Positions 1 through 7,180 of a DNA stretch of 64,000 nucleotides are shown piece after piece. The stretch comes from an uncultured Clostridia bacterium (GTDB taxonomy: Bacteria > Bacillota > Clostridia > Oscillospirales > Ruminococcaceae). Under the pieces are notes generated by a model. It was given only the letters and a program-made list of their open reading frames with translations. It was not told the DNA's origin and did no database searches. The stretch spans positions 1-64,000 of the forward strand of contig CANRFM010000006.1 in assembly GCA_947629905.1 (NCBI GenBank), read 5' to 3'. Position 1 is the stretch's first letter. Each line of letters opens with the position of its first letter. Made by a program: the position numbers and the translations under genes.

Positions 1-68
1 TTTTTCTTTTCGGCTTGGCTTGGACTGTGGCACTTGCCGTTCCACGCTTTTCGTGTGACAGCTTTATT

Positions 69-97
69 ATTATAGCATATTTTTTCGGACTTGTCAA
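69..97 (-). promoter_or_regulatory. sigma-A promoter reading out of the window
   Basis: On the minus strand there is a perfect TTGACA (92-97), a 17-base spacer and a perfect TATAAT (69-74). It points left and so should drive a gene that begins beyond position 1. No gene is visible in positions 1-68. Confidence 0.8.
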
Positions 98-164
98 GTA
101 AAAAATTCCTTCTTCTTAAGTGCAATATTTGTACAAATTGCTACACCCGTCCTGTCAAGCACTG

Positions 165-197
165 CAAAGCCCCCATCCACGCAGGATGAGGGCTTTT
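165..197 (-). terminator. hairpin after the LRR-dockerin gene
   Basis: AAAGCCCCCATCC and GGATGAGGGCTTT form a long stem with a five-base loop just downstream of the stop codon at 200. The T-run is short, so termination strength is uncertain. Confidence 0.6.
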
Positions 198-199
198 CA

Positions 200-1396
200 T
201 CAGATAAAATCCGTAATTTGTACGCTGTCGTCAAAGAGCTTTGCGGCGATATATTGCAGGACAATGGATACATCATCCACGGTCAGTTCTCCGTCGCCGT
301 TTACATCAGCCGCTTTGAACTGGTCTTCAGTCAGCTGACTTTCCCCGAACAACTGTACGGAAATGTCTTGCAGCATTGCGGATGAATCGTCAACAGTAAT
401 TTCACCGTTGCCGTCTATATCGGCGATGTCGTAGGTCGGCTTCGACTCGGTAGGTTCTGGTTCGGTTGGCTCAGGCTCTGTCGGGTCGGGAATGTCACCC
501 AAGCTTTCAAAGGTATAGCCTTTTTTCTCGGCATAGTCCTGTGCCGTGGAATGCGCATAGCCTCTGATCACAGCTTCCTCGGGAATATAATATAATTCTG
601 TGGCATCACGCAGTTCCATGTAAGGATCAAGAAATGTGACAGATCTAAGCTGTTCGCAGCCACCAAAACTACTTACGTTTATTCTTGTAACACTTTCGGG
701 AATGGTGATCTCCGTCAGGCTTGTACAGCCATAAAAAACAAAGTCGCCTATTATTGTAACACTATCGGGAATGGTCATTGCAGTCAGGCTTGTACAGTCC
801 CTAAAAGCATAATCGCCTATGGATGTCACACTATCGGGAATGGTCATTTCCGTCAGGTTTGAACAGTTATAAAAAGTATATTCATCTATTTTTGTAACAC
901 TATCGGGAATGGTCACTTCCGTCAAGCTTGAACAGTTCCAAAAAGCATGATCACCTATTGCTGTAACACCATCGGGAATGATGAGCGCAGTCAGGCTTGA
1001 ACAGTTCTCAAAAGCACTCATGCCTATGGATGTGACACTATCGGGAATGGTGATCTCCGTCAGGCTTGAACAGAAGCTAAAAGCCCTGTAGCCTATTGTT
1101 GTAACACTATCTGGGATCGTTACCGACCGCAAGTCAGAGCAATCGTAAAAGGCTAAGTTTATTTCCGTAACAGGCAGCCCCTCGATTTCTGCGGGGATAT
1201 CGACCTCGGTCGCTGTATTTTCGCATCCTGAAATGACCACATGGTCTGCATACTTCTGATACCTGAGATCCCCTGACTCCCCCTCGGTGTAGTTATCCGC
1301 CGCTGCCAAGAGAGCATTGTCGGCAAACTGCACCCCGGCAGGCACCGCACCCGCAAGCAAACAGCAGGCAAGCGCCCCGGCAATGATTTTTTTCAT
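200..1396 (-). CDS. secreted leucine-rich-repeat (BspA-like) protein with C-terminal dockerin
   Basis: 398 aa. The start at 1396 has GGAGGT nine bases upstream and opens a signal peptide (MKKIIAGALACCLLAGAVPA). Residues of about 70-260 hold eight or so LRR_5 units of about 23 residues, each built on the pattern ITIPDSVTSIGxxAFxxCSSL, as in BspA-like surface proteins. A Pro/Thr/Glu linker (about 303-322) leads to a type I-like dockerin (about 325-394) with two calcium-loop motifs, DIDGNGEITVDD and DVNGDGELTVDD, each followed by a helix. The dockerin implies that the protein docks onto a cohesin of a scaffoldin, such as those at 25.5-32 kb. LRR_5 proteins usually bind proteins or host surfaces, but the ligand here is unknown. 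It has its own strong promoter at 1437-1465. Confidence 0.88.
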   Translation of the reverse strand: MKKIIAGALACCLLAGAVPAGVQFADNALLAAADNYTEGESGDLRYQKYADHVVISGCENTATEVDIPAEIEGLPVTEINLAFYDCSDLRSVTIPDSVTTIGYRAFSFCSSLTEITIPDSVTSIGMSAFENCSSLTALIIPDGVTAIGDHAFWNCSSLTEVTIPDSVTKIDEYTFYNCSNLTEMTIPDSVTSIGDYAFRDCTSLTAMTIPDSVTIIGDFVFYGCTSLTEITIPESVTRINVSSFGGCEQLRSVTFLDPYMELRDATELYYIPEEAVIRGYAHSTAQDYAEKKGYTFESLGDIPDPTEPEPTEPEPTESKPTYDIADIDGNGEITVDDSSAMLQDISVQLFGESQLTEDQFKAADVNGDGELTVDDVSIVLQYIAAKLFDDSVQITDFI

Positions 1397-1436
1397 AAAA
1401 ACATACCTCCTATATTTTTTCATTGCATACCCCATT

Positions 1437-1465
1437 ATTATAGCAAGCTGTTCCGGATCTGTCAA
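1437..1465 (-). promoter_or_regulatory. sigma-A promoter for the LRR-dockerin gene
   Basis: Minus strand: TTGACA (1460-1465), 17-base spacer, TATAAT (1437-1442). It lies about 40 bases upstream of the start codon at 1396. Confidence 0.8.
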
Positions 1466-1564
1466 GCGCTCTCTCTGCATTCTGTACAAATAAACAAAAA
1501 TCAAAAATTGGGATTTGGATATTGCATAGATACGTCAAAAGCGGAGAGCCGAACCTCTCCGCTG

Positions 1565-1942
1565 TCAGAAAATATGCCAGATCTCCGGCAGTTCTTCCTC
1601 GGCAATGCCCTCAGCCAGCAGCCGGATGCAGGCAAGTTCCGGCAGGGCGGTCGGGTGATTTTCCGCTATCAGCGGACGCACCTCCGCCAACCGTTCCCGG
1701 ATGGGGTCAAGTTTTATCCCGTCCACAAACAAGCCCGTAACGTTGTGAAATTCCTCCCACTGCCCCTCCAGCCGTTCCAGCCGCCGGAGGGCTTCCGCAC
1801 TGTCCCCTGCCTGCACGGCTTCTTCCACAGAAACCGTCAGCGCCGCAAATGCACTGCTTTCCCGATACAGCAGAACCTGCGACACCACACACAGCACCAC
1901 AAGCCCGATCAGCACACACAGACTGATACCACAGCGTTTCAT
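1565..1942 (-). CDS. DUF4363 family protein
   Basis: 125 aa with an N-terminal membrane anchor (CGISLCVLIGLVVLCVVSQVLLY) and an extracytoplasmic, mostly helical domain that resembles DUF4363. Its ATG overlaps the stop of the upstream DUF421 gene (ATGA, 1939-1942), so the two are translationally coupled. DUF421-DUF4363 pairs are common in clostridia, some in sporulating species, but no biochemical role is established. The assignment rests on length, topology and this pairing; no catalytic motif is visible. Confidence 0.75.
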   Translation of the reverse strand: MKRCGISLCVLIGLVVLCVVSQVLLYRESSAFAALTVSVEEAVQAGDSAEALRRLERLEGQWEEFHNVTGLFVDGIKLDPIRERLAEVRPLIAENHPTALPELACIRLLAEGIAEEELPEIWHIF

Positions 1943-2616
1943 GCTTTCTCCTCCTGTTTCACGATCTGATAGCGGCAGGCTTTGTCCGCCGTCATCAGGA
2001 AAATGTCTTTCAGCCCGACCTCCGCCGTCCGCAGCACGGTGTCAAGCCATTTCCGGTCAAGCCCCAGTTCCGCCAGCGCATTTTCCCGCAGCGCCCCGTC
2101 CGCAATGATGATCTGCGGCGGGTCAAGGCATTTCCCGGCAGCGTGGACATCAGCTTTTTCGGCAGGCTGCTTGTTCGATTTCAGGCAGACCGAAACCGAA
2201 CCATTCGTCTCCACGATTGCAAACTGCACATCCTCCACCGCAAAAACCCCGTTCATCCGCAGCGAGGTCATCAGGTCATCCACCGAAAACCGCAGCGCGC
2301 GGAGCATTTTCTGGTCGATCGTGCCGTTCTGTATGATGATTTTCGGGCTGCCGGAGATCCACCGCCGCACCCGCACGGAATGCAGCGACACCCACGACAT
2401 CAGCACCTCAAAGCAGACAAGCACCAGAATCGGCATAATGCCGTGCAGCAGCGGTATTTCCGCATCCTCCAGCGACAGGGTGGCAATATTTGACACGAGA
2501 ATCGTAATGACAAGCTCGGACGGCTGCAATTCGCCGATCTGCCGCTTACCCATCAGGCGCACGGAGAGTATCACCACAAAATATAAGATCAGAGAACGGA
2601 TGAAGATGATCGCCAT
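1939..2616 (-). CDS. DUF421 (YetF/YcaP-like) membrane protein
   Basis: 225 aa from ATG 2616, which has GGGAGG seven bases upstream. An upstream in-frame ATG at 2646 lacks a good site. Three hydrophobic N-terminal segments include the family motif VRLMGKRQIGELQPSELV, where the run GKRQxGxLxPxE is diagnostic. They are followed by a cytoplasmic region with PKIIIQNGTIDQKMLRALRFSVDDLM, the usual small beta-domain of this family. Function is unknown. The coupled DUF4363 gene downstream suggests that the two proteins act together in the membrane. Confidence 0.88.
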   Translation of the reverse strand: MAIIFIRSLILYFVVILSVRLMGKRQIGELQPSELVITILVSNIATLSLEDAEIPLLHGIMPILVLVCFEVLMSWVSLHSVRVRRWISGSPKIIIQNGTIDQKMLRALRFSVDDLMTSLRMNGVFAVEDVQFAIVETNGSVSVCLKSNKQPAEKADVHAAGKCLDPPQIIIADGALRENALAELGLDRKWLDTVLRTAEVGLKDIFLMTADKACRYQIVKQEEKA

Positions 2617-2675
2617 AAGCTGCCTCCCGCATAGAAGTTTCCGCAATAGTATGCCCGCCGGGGTGCTTTCTATGC

Positions 2676-2706
2676 AAGAAAAAGGGATGCCGCAGCATCC
2701 CTTTTG
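2676..2706 (-). terminator. terminator of the VanY-like gene
   Basis: AAAAGGGATGC (2680-2690) and GCATCCCTTTT (2695-2705) form an 11-bp stem with a four-base loop. On the minus strand it is followed by a T-rich run. Confidence 0.8.
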
Positions 2707-2711
2707 TTGTT

Positions 2712-3734
2712 TTAACCGATATTTCCCTCCGCTTCGACAATAAAACCATCTGTATTATCGCCGGAGATTTCATAATTCGCGTTGAGCGGAACAGGGACAT
2801 TTGTTTTCCCCAGTTCAGCGGGTACATAGTAGACCGTGTAGGAAGTACTGCCGTCCGTGTAGTAAAGCGGATCGGAAAGCGTATGGGAACGGAGCATTTC
2901 TATGTAGGCATTCAGGGAAAGCCCCTGCTCGTGCATGATACCGGCGTGTACTTTCCCGACATAGCGATAGTGGTAGTAGTTTGCCGGGATCCCGGAAGTT
3001 TCAGCATCCGCTTCCGTATAGCTCCGCACAAAGCCGAATTGATAGGCATTTTCTTCCAACCATGCATAGGGTTCGCTGATTTTGGAAATCGTGCCGTCAT
3101 CGTTGAGAATGCAGAGATCCACACAAAGCCCCGTGCCCCTGTCCGGCAGCGTATCGGGGTACAAACTCCCTTCCACGCCGTAGGCTGCGGTCGTGCTGTA
3201 GACCATCAGGTCTGCCTTGCCCGTGATCGCTTCGTGGGAAGCTGCCATTTTATTCATGGCTTCGACAACGGCAGGACTGATTTGCAGATCCATATTCTTC
3301 AGCCGGTAGCTGTCATTCTTTTCCGCAAAGGTCGTCAGCCCTGCGGCTGTGCCCGTGAAGCTGTGTTCTGCATCGAGCAAAAGCAGACAGCCGTTATGCA
3401 GATCAGCTTGTTCTTTGGAAACGTCAACGCAGTTGGCGGGGGTGCTTTCACCAAGGGAAAGGTCAACTTCCGCTTTCTGGGCTTCGGTCGCAGCGGGTGC
3501 GGCATCGGGCAATTCACTTTCATCCGGCTGACTGTCCAGTGTGATCTTGCTTCCCTCCGAACTTTCGGCAAAGCTGCCGTCCGCAATGATGCCCTCTCCG
3601 GGCGCAAGTCTTTGCTGCTGCACAGTGCGTATCACTTCATTGATGGGCCAGATCATCCCGACTGCTAAGAACGAGAGGATAAGGAAACCCTGCGGAGAGA
3701 CTCTTCTCCGCACTTTCATTTTATTCTTTTTCAT
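2712..3734 (-). CDS. VanY-like (peptidase M15B) protein with altered active site
   Basis: 340 aa. A short basic N terminus and one membrane segment (about 16-35) are followed by a low-complexity stalk and a C-terminal domain resembling D,D-carboxypeptidase VanY. The family's zinc motif SxHxxGxAxD appears as PDRGTGLCVD, so the first histidine ligand is replaced by Arg. The downstream ExWHYRYVG motif reads NYYHYRYVG, losing the catalytic Glu but keeping the His. The fold signature WLEENAYQFGFVRSY is retained. It is therefore probably a non-catalytic peptidoglycan-binding or regulatory relative. It lies 59 bp downstream of a DacF-like carboxypeptidase on the same strand and may be co-transcribed with it. 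RBS GGAG is eight bases before the ATG. Confidence 0.78.
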   Translation of the reverse strand: MKKNKMKVRRRVSPQGFLILSFLAVGMIWPINEVIRTVQQQRLAPGEGIIADGSFAESSEGSKITLDSQPDESELPDAAPAATEAQKAEVDLSLGESTPANCVDVSKEQADLHNGCLLLLDAEHSFTGTAAGLTTFAEKNDSYRLKNMDLQISPAVVEAMNKMAASHEAITGKADLMVYSTTAAYGVEGSLYPDTLPDRGTGLCVDLCILNDDGTISKISEPYAWLEENAYQFGFVRSYTEADAETSGIPANYYHYRYVGKVHAGIMHEQGLSLNAYIEMLRSHTLSDPLYYTDGSTSYTVYYVPAELGKTNVPVPLNANYEISGDNTDGFIVEAEGNIG

Positions 3735-3793
3735 TGTTTTGTCTCCATCTCTTTGAATTTTGTTCTACACGTTATTTTTCTCTATGTTTTGTT

Positions 3794-4855
3794 TCAGGCA
3801 GCGGGGGCTTCCGTTGCATCTGTTTCCATGGGGTAAGTACCTGTCACGATGCCGTACAGTTTGAAGCAGTCAAACACCGGGTGCCATTTACTCGTGCCAT
3901 AGCTGGTAACGCAGATATACCTGTGCCCGTCCGGCGTTTCTGCATAGCTTGCCAGACATTGCCCTGCCTGATCGGTAAATCCGGTCTTGCCGCCCAAAAT
4001 GGAAATGCCCTCTACCTCTGTACCGTACATATGGTTGTACATGGTATTGTACATGGTAATGCCTTCCGGATGCTGTTCTGTCGGTTCTGTGGTGTAGCTG
4101 TAGGTGGAAATAATACTCCGGCAGAGGTCATTCTGTAAGCAATACTCAAGGATCATAGCGATCTCTGTTATGGTGCTGTAATGATTTTCGTCATGCAGCC
4201 CGCTCGTGGTGACGAAGTGGGTATTCTGCAAGCCGAGCTCCTCACATTTCTGATTCATCCATCCTACGAAAGTCTCCTCAGATCCGGCAGTATAAACCGC
4301 CAAAGCGGAAGTCGCATCCGCACCGGACGGGAGGGCTGCACCGTAGAGCAGATCCCGTACCTTGCAGACTTCACCCGCCTGAAAGCCAGCCTTTGATGCC
4401 TCCCACAGGGGTTCAAGGATCTCCTCCGTCATAGTGAACGTGTCATCGAGATCCTCGATATGTTCAATGGCAACGATCAGCGTCATCAGCTTGGTCATGG
4501 ATGCAGGGAAGATATGTTCATCCGCTTCGCCTTTCAGGGCAAGGACGGAATTGGTCTGCGTGTCGATCAGAATGGCGTGTTCGCTGCCGAGTGCCTCGTC
4601 CGGATGCTGTACATCCGCCCCGAATGTCGGGTAGGAAATCGAGGTATCCGGTTCGGTCGGCGGTTCGGTAGGTGCCAAAGTCGGGAGAATGTAGGTTTCC
4701 GTCTCCATTTCTGTTGCAAGGCTTCGGGTAGGGGGAGCGGCGAAAGCGATCACCATGACGGTCACACCGACAACCATGATCGCCAATATCAGGATCAACA
4801 GGATCACAGTCCCCTGTTGTGTCATTGCAAAATTCCGTTTACGCTGCTTTTGCAA
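3794..4855 (-). CDS. serine-type D-Ala-D-Ala carboxypeptidase (peptidase S11, DacF-like)
   Basis: 353 aa. A TTG start at 4855 is chosen because GGAGGT ends seven bases upstream; the ATG at 4825 has no clear site. A basic start (QKQRKRNF) and one membrane helix (VILLILILAIMVVGVTVMVI) anchor an extracellular S11 domain. The nucleophile motif is SMTK (in FPASMTKLMT) and the third motif is KTG (in GGKTGFT). The second motif, usually SxN (SGN), reads SGAD here. The enzyme trims the terminal D-Ala of peptidoglycan stem peptides. It has a consensus promoter at 4892-4920 and is followed by the VanY-like gene. Confidence 0.87.
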   Translation of the reverse strand: MQKQRKRNFAMTQQGTVILLILILAIMVVGVTVMVIAFAAPPTRSLATEMETETYILPTLAPTEPPTEPDTSISYPTFGADVQHPDEALGSEHAILIDTQTNSVLALKGEADEHIFPASMTKLMTLIVAIEHIEDLDDTFTMTEEILEPLWEASKAGFQAGEVCKVRDLLYGAALPSGADATSALAVYTAGSEETFVGWMNQKCEELGLQNTHFVTTSGLHDENHYSTITEIAMILEYCLQNDLCRSIISTYSYTTEPTEQHPEGITMYNTMYNHMYGTEVEGISILGGKTGFTDQAGQCLASYAETPDGHRYICVTSYGTSKWHPVFDCFKLYGIVTGTYPMETDATEAPAA

Positions 4856-4891
4856 GCTGTACACCTCCGGCAAAACATTGTATTCTTTTTT

Positions 4892-4920
4892 ATTATAACG
4901 CATTTCGACCAGCTTGTCAA
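4892..4920 (-). promoter_or_regulatory. sigma-A promoter for the carboxypeptidase gene
   Basis: Minus strand: TTGACA (4915-4920), 17-base spacer, TATAAT (4892-4897). It lies about 37 bases before the TTG start. Confidence 0.8.
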
Positions 4921-5042
4921 GGAAAGATACACATTTTTGGACATTCCACTTTTTTCAACAGCGAAAATGCCTGTGTTTCGGGAATTGTGTAAAAGGGGAT
5001 TTGTACACAACTGCCAAAAAATATGTTCTCTTACTTTTGGGC

Positions 5043-5071
5043 TTGACAAATGCGGGAGAATGTGCTATACT
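5043..5071 (+). promoter_or_regulatory. sigma-A promoter for rpmE
   Basis: TTGACA (5043-5048), 17-base spacer, TATACT (5066-5071). The predicted leader to the ATG at 5191 is about 110 nt, long enough for translational feedback, although no known L31 site is recognised in it. Confidence 0.8.
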
Positions 5072-5190
5072 ATTTAAGTTAAGTACTACTGTCTAAAGGA
5101 ACTGATGGGCTACTGTAACAGCCTGACGTAGACTGCTGGGCAATGCCGTTCCGGTCTGCGAGCAGAGATCATGCAGAAGGAGTGAGAGCC

Positions 5191-5394
5191 ATGAAGAAGG
5201 ATATTCATCCGGTGCTGTACAAGACCACCATTACCTGCCACTGCGGCAACGTGATCGAAACGCAGTCCACGAAGCAGGATATCAAGGTCGAGATCTGCTC
5301 TAAGTGCCATCCGTTCTTTACCGGCAAGCAGAAGCTTGTTGATACCGGCGGACGTGTTGACAGATTCAAGAGACGTTTCAATCTCGGCAAGTGA
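5191..5394 (+). CDS. rpmE: ribosomal protein L31
   Basis: 67 aa, the length of the standard L31. The start [10 protein letters not shown] at 5191 follows AAGGAG by nine bases; an in-frame ATG at 5143 only adds non-conserved residues. The protein is of the zinc-binding type, with CHCG near the N terminus and [10 protein letters not shown] in the middle, and ends in the conserved [11 protein letters not shown]. It sits alone behind its own promoter and a weak terminator hairpin. Confidence 0.96.
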   Translation: MKKDIHPVLYKTTITCHCGNVIETQSTKQDIKVEICSKCHPFFTGKQKLVDTGGRVDRFKRRFNLGK

Positions 5395-5405
5395 TCACAA
5401 GGTAA

Positions 5406-5436
5406 AGCGGGCGGTTCGGAGAATCTGCCCGTTTTT
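5406..5436 (+). terminator. weak terminator after rpmE
   Basis: CGGGC (5408-5412) and GCCCG (5427-5431) are followed by TTTTT. The stem is short, so some read-through into yigZ is likely. Confidence 0.5.
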
Positions 5437-5455
5437 CATCATTATGGGGGGAAAC

Positions 5456-6076
5456 ATGGACTACAGAACGATCGCAGCCCCGGTGCAGGCATCCTTTGTG
5501 GAAAAGCGCTCGGAATTTATCGGGTATTTGTTCCCGGCAGAACATAATGAAGAAGCAGTCGCCCGCATTGCGGAGGTTAAAGCTGCCCACCGCAAGGCAA
5601 AGCACCATGTCTATGCGTATATCCTGCGGGATTCCCATATTTCCCGCTATTCCGACGACGGTGAACCGCAGGGAACGGCAGGTGTTCCAGTCCTTGAGGT
5701 TTTACAGAAGCATGAACTGACGGACGTGTGCTGCGTGGTCGTGCGGTATTTCGGGGGCATTCTGCTCGGCGGCGGCGGACTGGTGCGTGCCTATTCGCAC
5801 AGCGCTTCCCTCGCCTGTGAAGCGGCAAAGATCCGGCATATGTGCCAGTGTGTGCCGCTGACGCTGCGGATGGACTATACGCTCTACGGCAGAGTGACGA
5901 ATGTACTCCCGCAATACGGTGTACAGGAGCAGTCCTCGGATTTCGGGACAGAGGTCACGCTTTCGCTGCTCGTGCGGACGGAAGTGCTGCCAGATCTGCA
6001 AAAGGCACTGACGGAACTTTCTGCCGGAAAGCTGCACATGGAAACTGCCCCGGAAACTTTTTCAGACTTTGCCTGA
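5456..6076 (+). CDS. YigZ/IMPACT (UPF0029) family protein
   Basis: 206 aa from ATG 5456, preceded by GGGGGGAA. The N-terminal UPF0029 (Impact_N) half shows the family signatures EKRSEFIGYL, AKHHVYAYIL, SDDGEPQGTAGVP and VVRYFGGILLGGGGLVRAY. The C-terminal half fits DUF1949. Eukaryotic IMPACT proteins modulate translation control through GCN1; bacterial YigZ has an undefined, possibly nucleic-acid-related, role. It sits between rpmE and the dgt-dnaG-rpoD operon. Confidence 0.93.
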   Translation: MDYRTIAAPVQASFVEKRSEFIGYLFPAEHNEEAVARIAEVKAAHRKAKHHVYAYILRDSHISRYSDDGEPQGTAGVPVLEVLQKHELTDVCCVVVRYFGGILLGGGGLVRAYSHSASLACEAAKIRHMCQCVPLTLRMDYTLYGRVTNVLPQYGVQEQSSDFGTEVTLSLLVRTEVLPDLQKALTELSAGKLHMETAPETFSDFA

Positions 6077-6097
6077 AAAAATTGTTAGAAAAAAGAG

Positions 6098-6137
6098 GGT
6101 TTCCGCTCAGAAAATACGTATATATAAGTAGAGGGGT
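6098..6137 (+). promoter_or_regulatory. possible ECF-type promoter before dgt-dnaG-rpoD
   Basis: GGTTTCC (6098-6104), 16 bases, TATATA (6121-6126), then AGTAGAGGGGT. The same arrangement, GGTTTCC-N16-TATATA-GTAGAGGGGT, lies upstream of the ECF sigma gene at 55524-55562 on the other strand. No good sigma-A hexamer pair is visible here. Sharing the element suggests recognition by that sigma factor, which is inference. Confidence 0.5.
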
Positions 6138-6166
6138 CTGAAAGAGACCCGGAGGAGGGGAACTGC

Positions 6167-7162
6167 ATGACGATCCGAGAACAGCTTGAGGAAAGGGAAG
6201 CACGGGAGCTTGACAGCCATGCCTGCCTGAGTACCAATGCCGGTGCCGTACAGCGGCTGCATCCGGAAGAACCCTGCCCGTACCGGACAGCTTTTCAGCG
6301 GGACAGGGACAGGATTCTCCACAGCAATGCCTTCCGGCGGCTGAAGCGGAAAACACAGGTGTTCCTGTCGCCGGTGGGCGATCATTACCGGACGAGGCTG
6401 ACACATACGCTGGAGGTTTCACAGGTGGCACGCACCATTGCACGGGCGCTTTTCCTGAATGAAGATCTGACCGAAGCGATCGCACTGGGGCATGATCTGG
6501 GGCATTCCCCGTTCGGACACGCAGGGGAAGCGGTACTCAATGCCATCTGTCCGCACGGGTACAAGCACTATCAGCAAAGTATGCGGGTAGTGGACTGCAT
6601 CGAGAAAAACGGCGAGGGGCTGAACCTGACACAGGCTGTCCGCAATGGTATTGTCTGTCACACCAACCTGATCGCTGACACGTTAGAGGGGAATATCGTG
6701 CGCTTTGCCGACCGGATCGCCTACATCAACCACGATATTGAGGATGCCATCCGTGCAGGGATCCTGCACCGGGAAGATCTGCCGGCAGATGCGGTCGCTG
6801 TACTGGGAGATACGCACACAAAGCGCATCACGACCCTTGTGGCAGCCGTTGTGGCACACGGTACGGAAAGCATCGGCATGGCGGAGGAGATCCAGAAAGC
6901 GCATGACACGTTGCATGAATTTATGTATGCCAATGTCTACCACAACCATACTGCCAAAAATGAGGAGCAGAAAGCCAAGAACCTGATCGGGGAGCTGTAC
7001 CGGTATTTCCGGAAATATCCGGAGAAAATGCCGGAACTGTACTGCCGCATTGCCAAGGAAACAGACGTGGACAGGGCGGTCTGCGACTATATTTCCGGGA
7101 TGAGTGATCGGTATGCGGTCGATCTGTACACAGAGCGTTTTGTGCCGAAATCGTGGAAATGA
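6167..7162 (+). CDS. dgt: dGTP triphosphohydrolase-like HD-domain protein
   Basis: 331 aa. The ATG at 6167 follows GGAGGAGGGG. The N-terminal motif RDRILHSNAFRRLKRKTQVF and the HD metal site are present: RLTHTLEVSQVART (about 77-90) supplies the first His, and GHDLGHSPFGHAGE (about 107-120) the HD pair. These place it in the dNTP triphosphohydrolase family, which splits dGTP or other dNTPs into the nucleoside and tripolyphosphate. It is the first gene of an apparent operon with dnaG, rpoD and a mutS-like gene, with gaps of 12-31 bp. A dNTPase beside primase fits a replication-linked role. Confidence 0.92.
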   Translation: MTIREQLEEREARELDSHACLSTNAGAVQRLHPEEPCPYRTAFQRDRDRILHSNAFRRLKRKTQVFLSPVGDHYRTRLTHTLEVSQVARTIARALFLNEDLTEAIALGHDLGHSPFGHAGEAVLNAICPHGYKHYQQSMRVVDCIEKNGEGLNLTQAVRNGIVCHTNLIADTLEGNIVRFADRIAYINHDIEDAIRAGILHREDLPADAVAVLGDTHTKRITTLVAAVVAHGTESIGMAEEIQKAHDTLHEFMYANVYHNHTAKNEEQKAKNLIGELYRYFRKYPEKMPELYCRIAKETDVDRAVCDYISGMSDRYAVDLYTERFVPKSWK

Positions 7163-7180
7163 TGCGCCGGAGGTGAGAAT

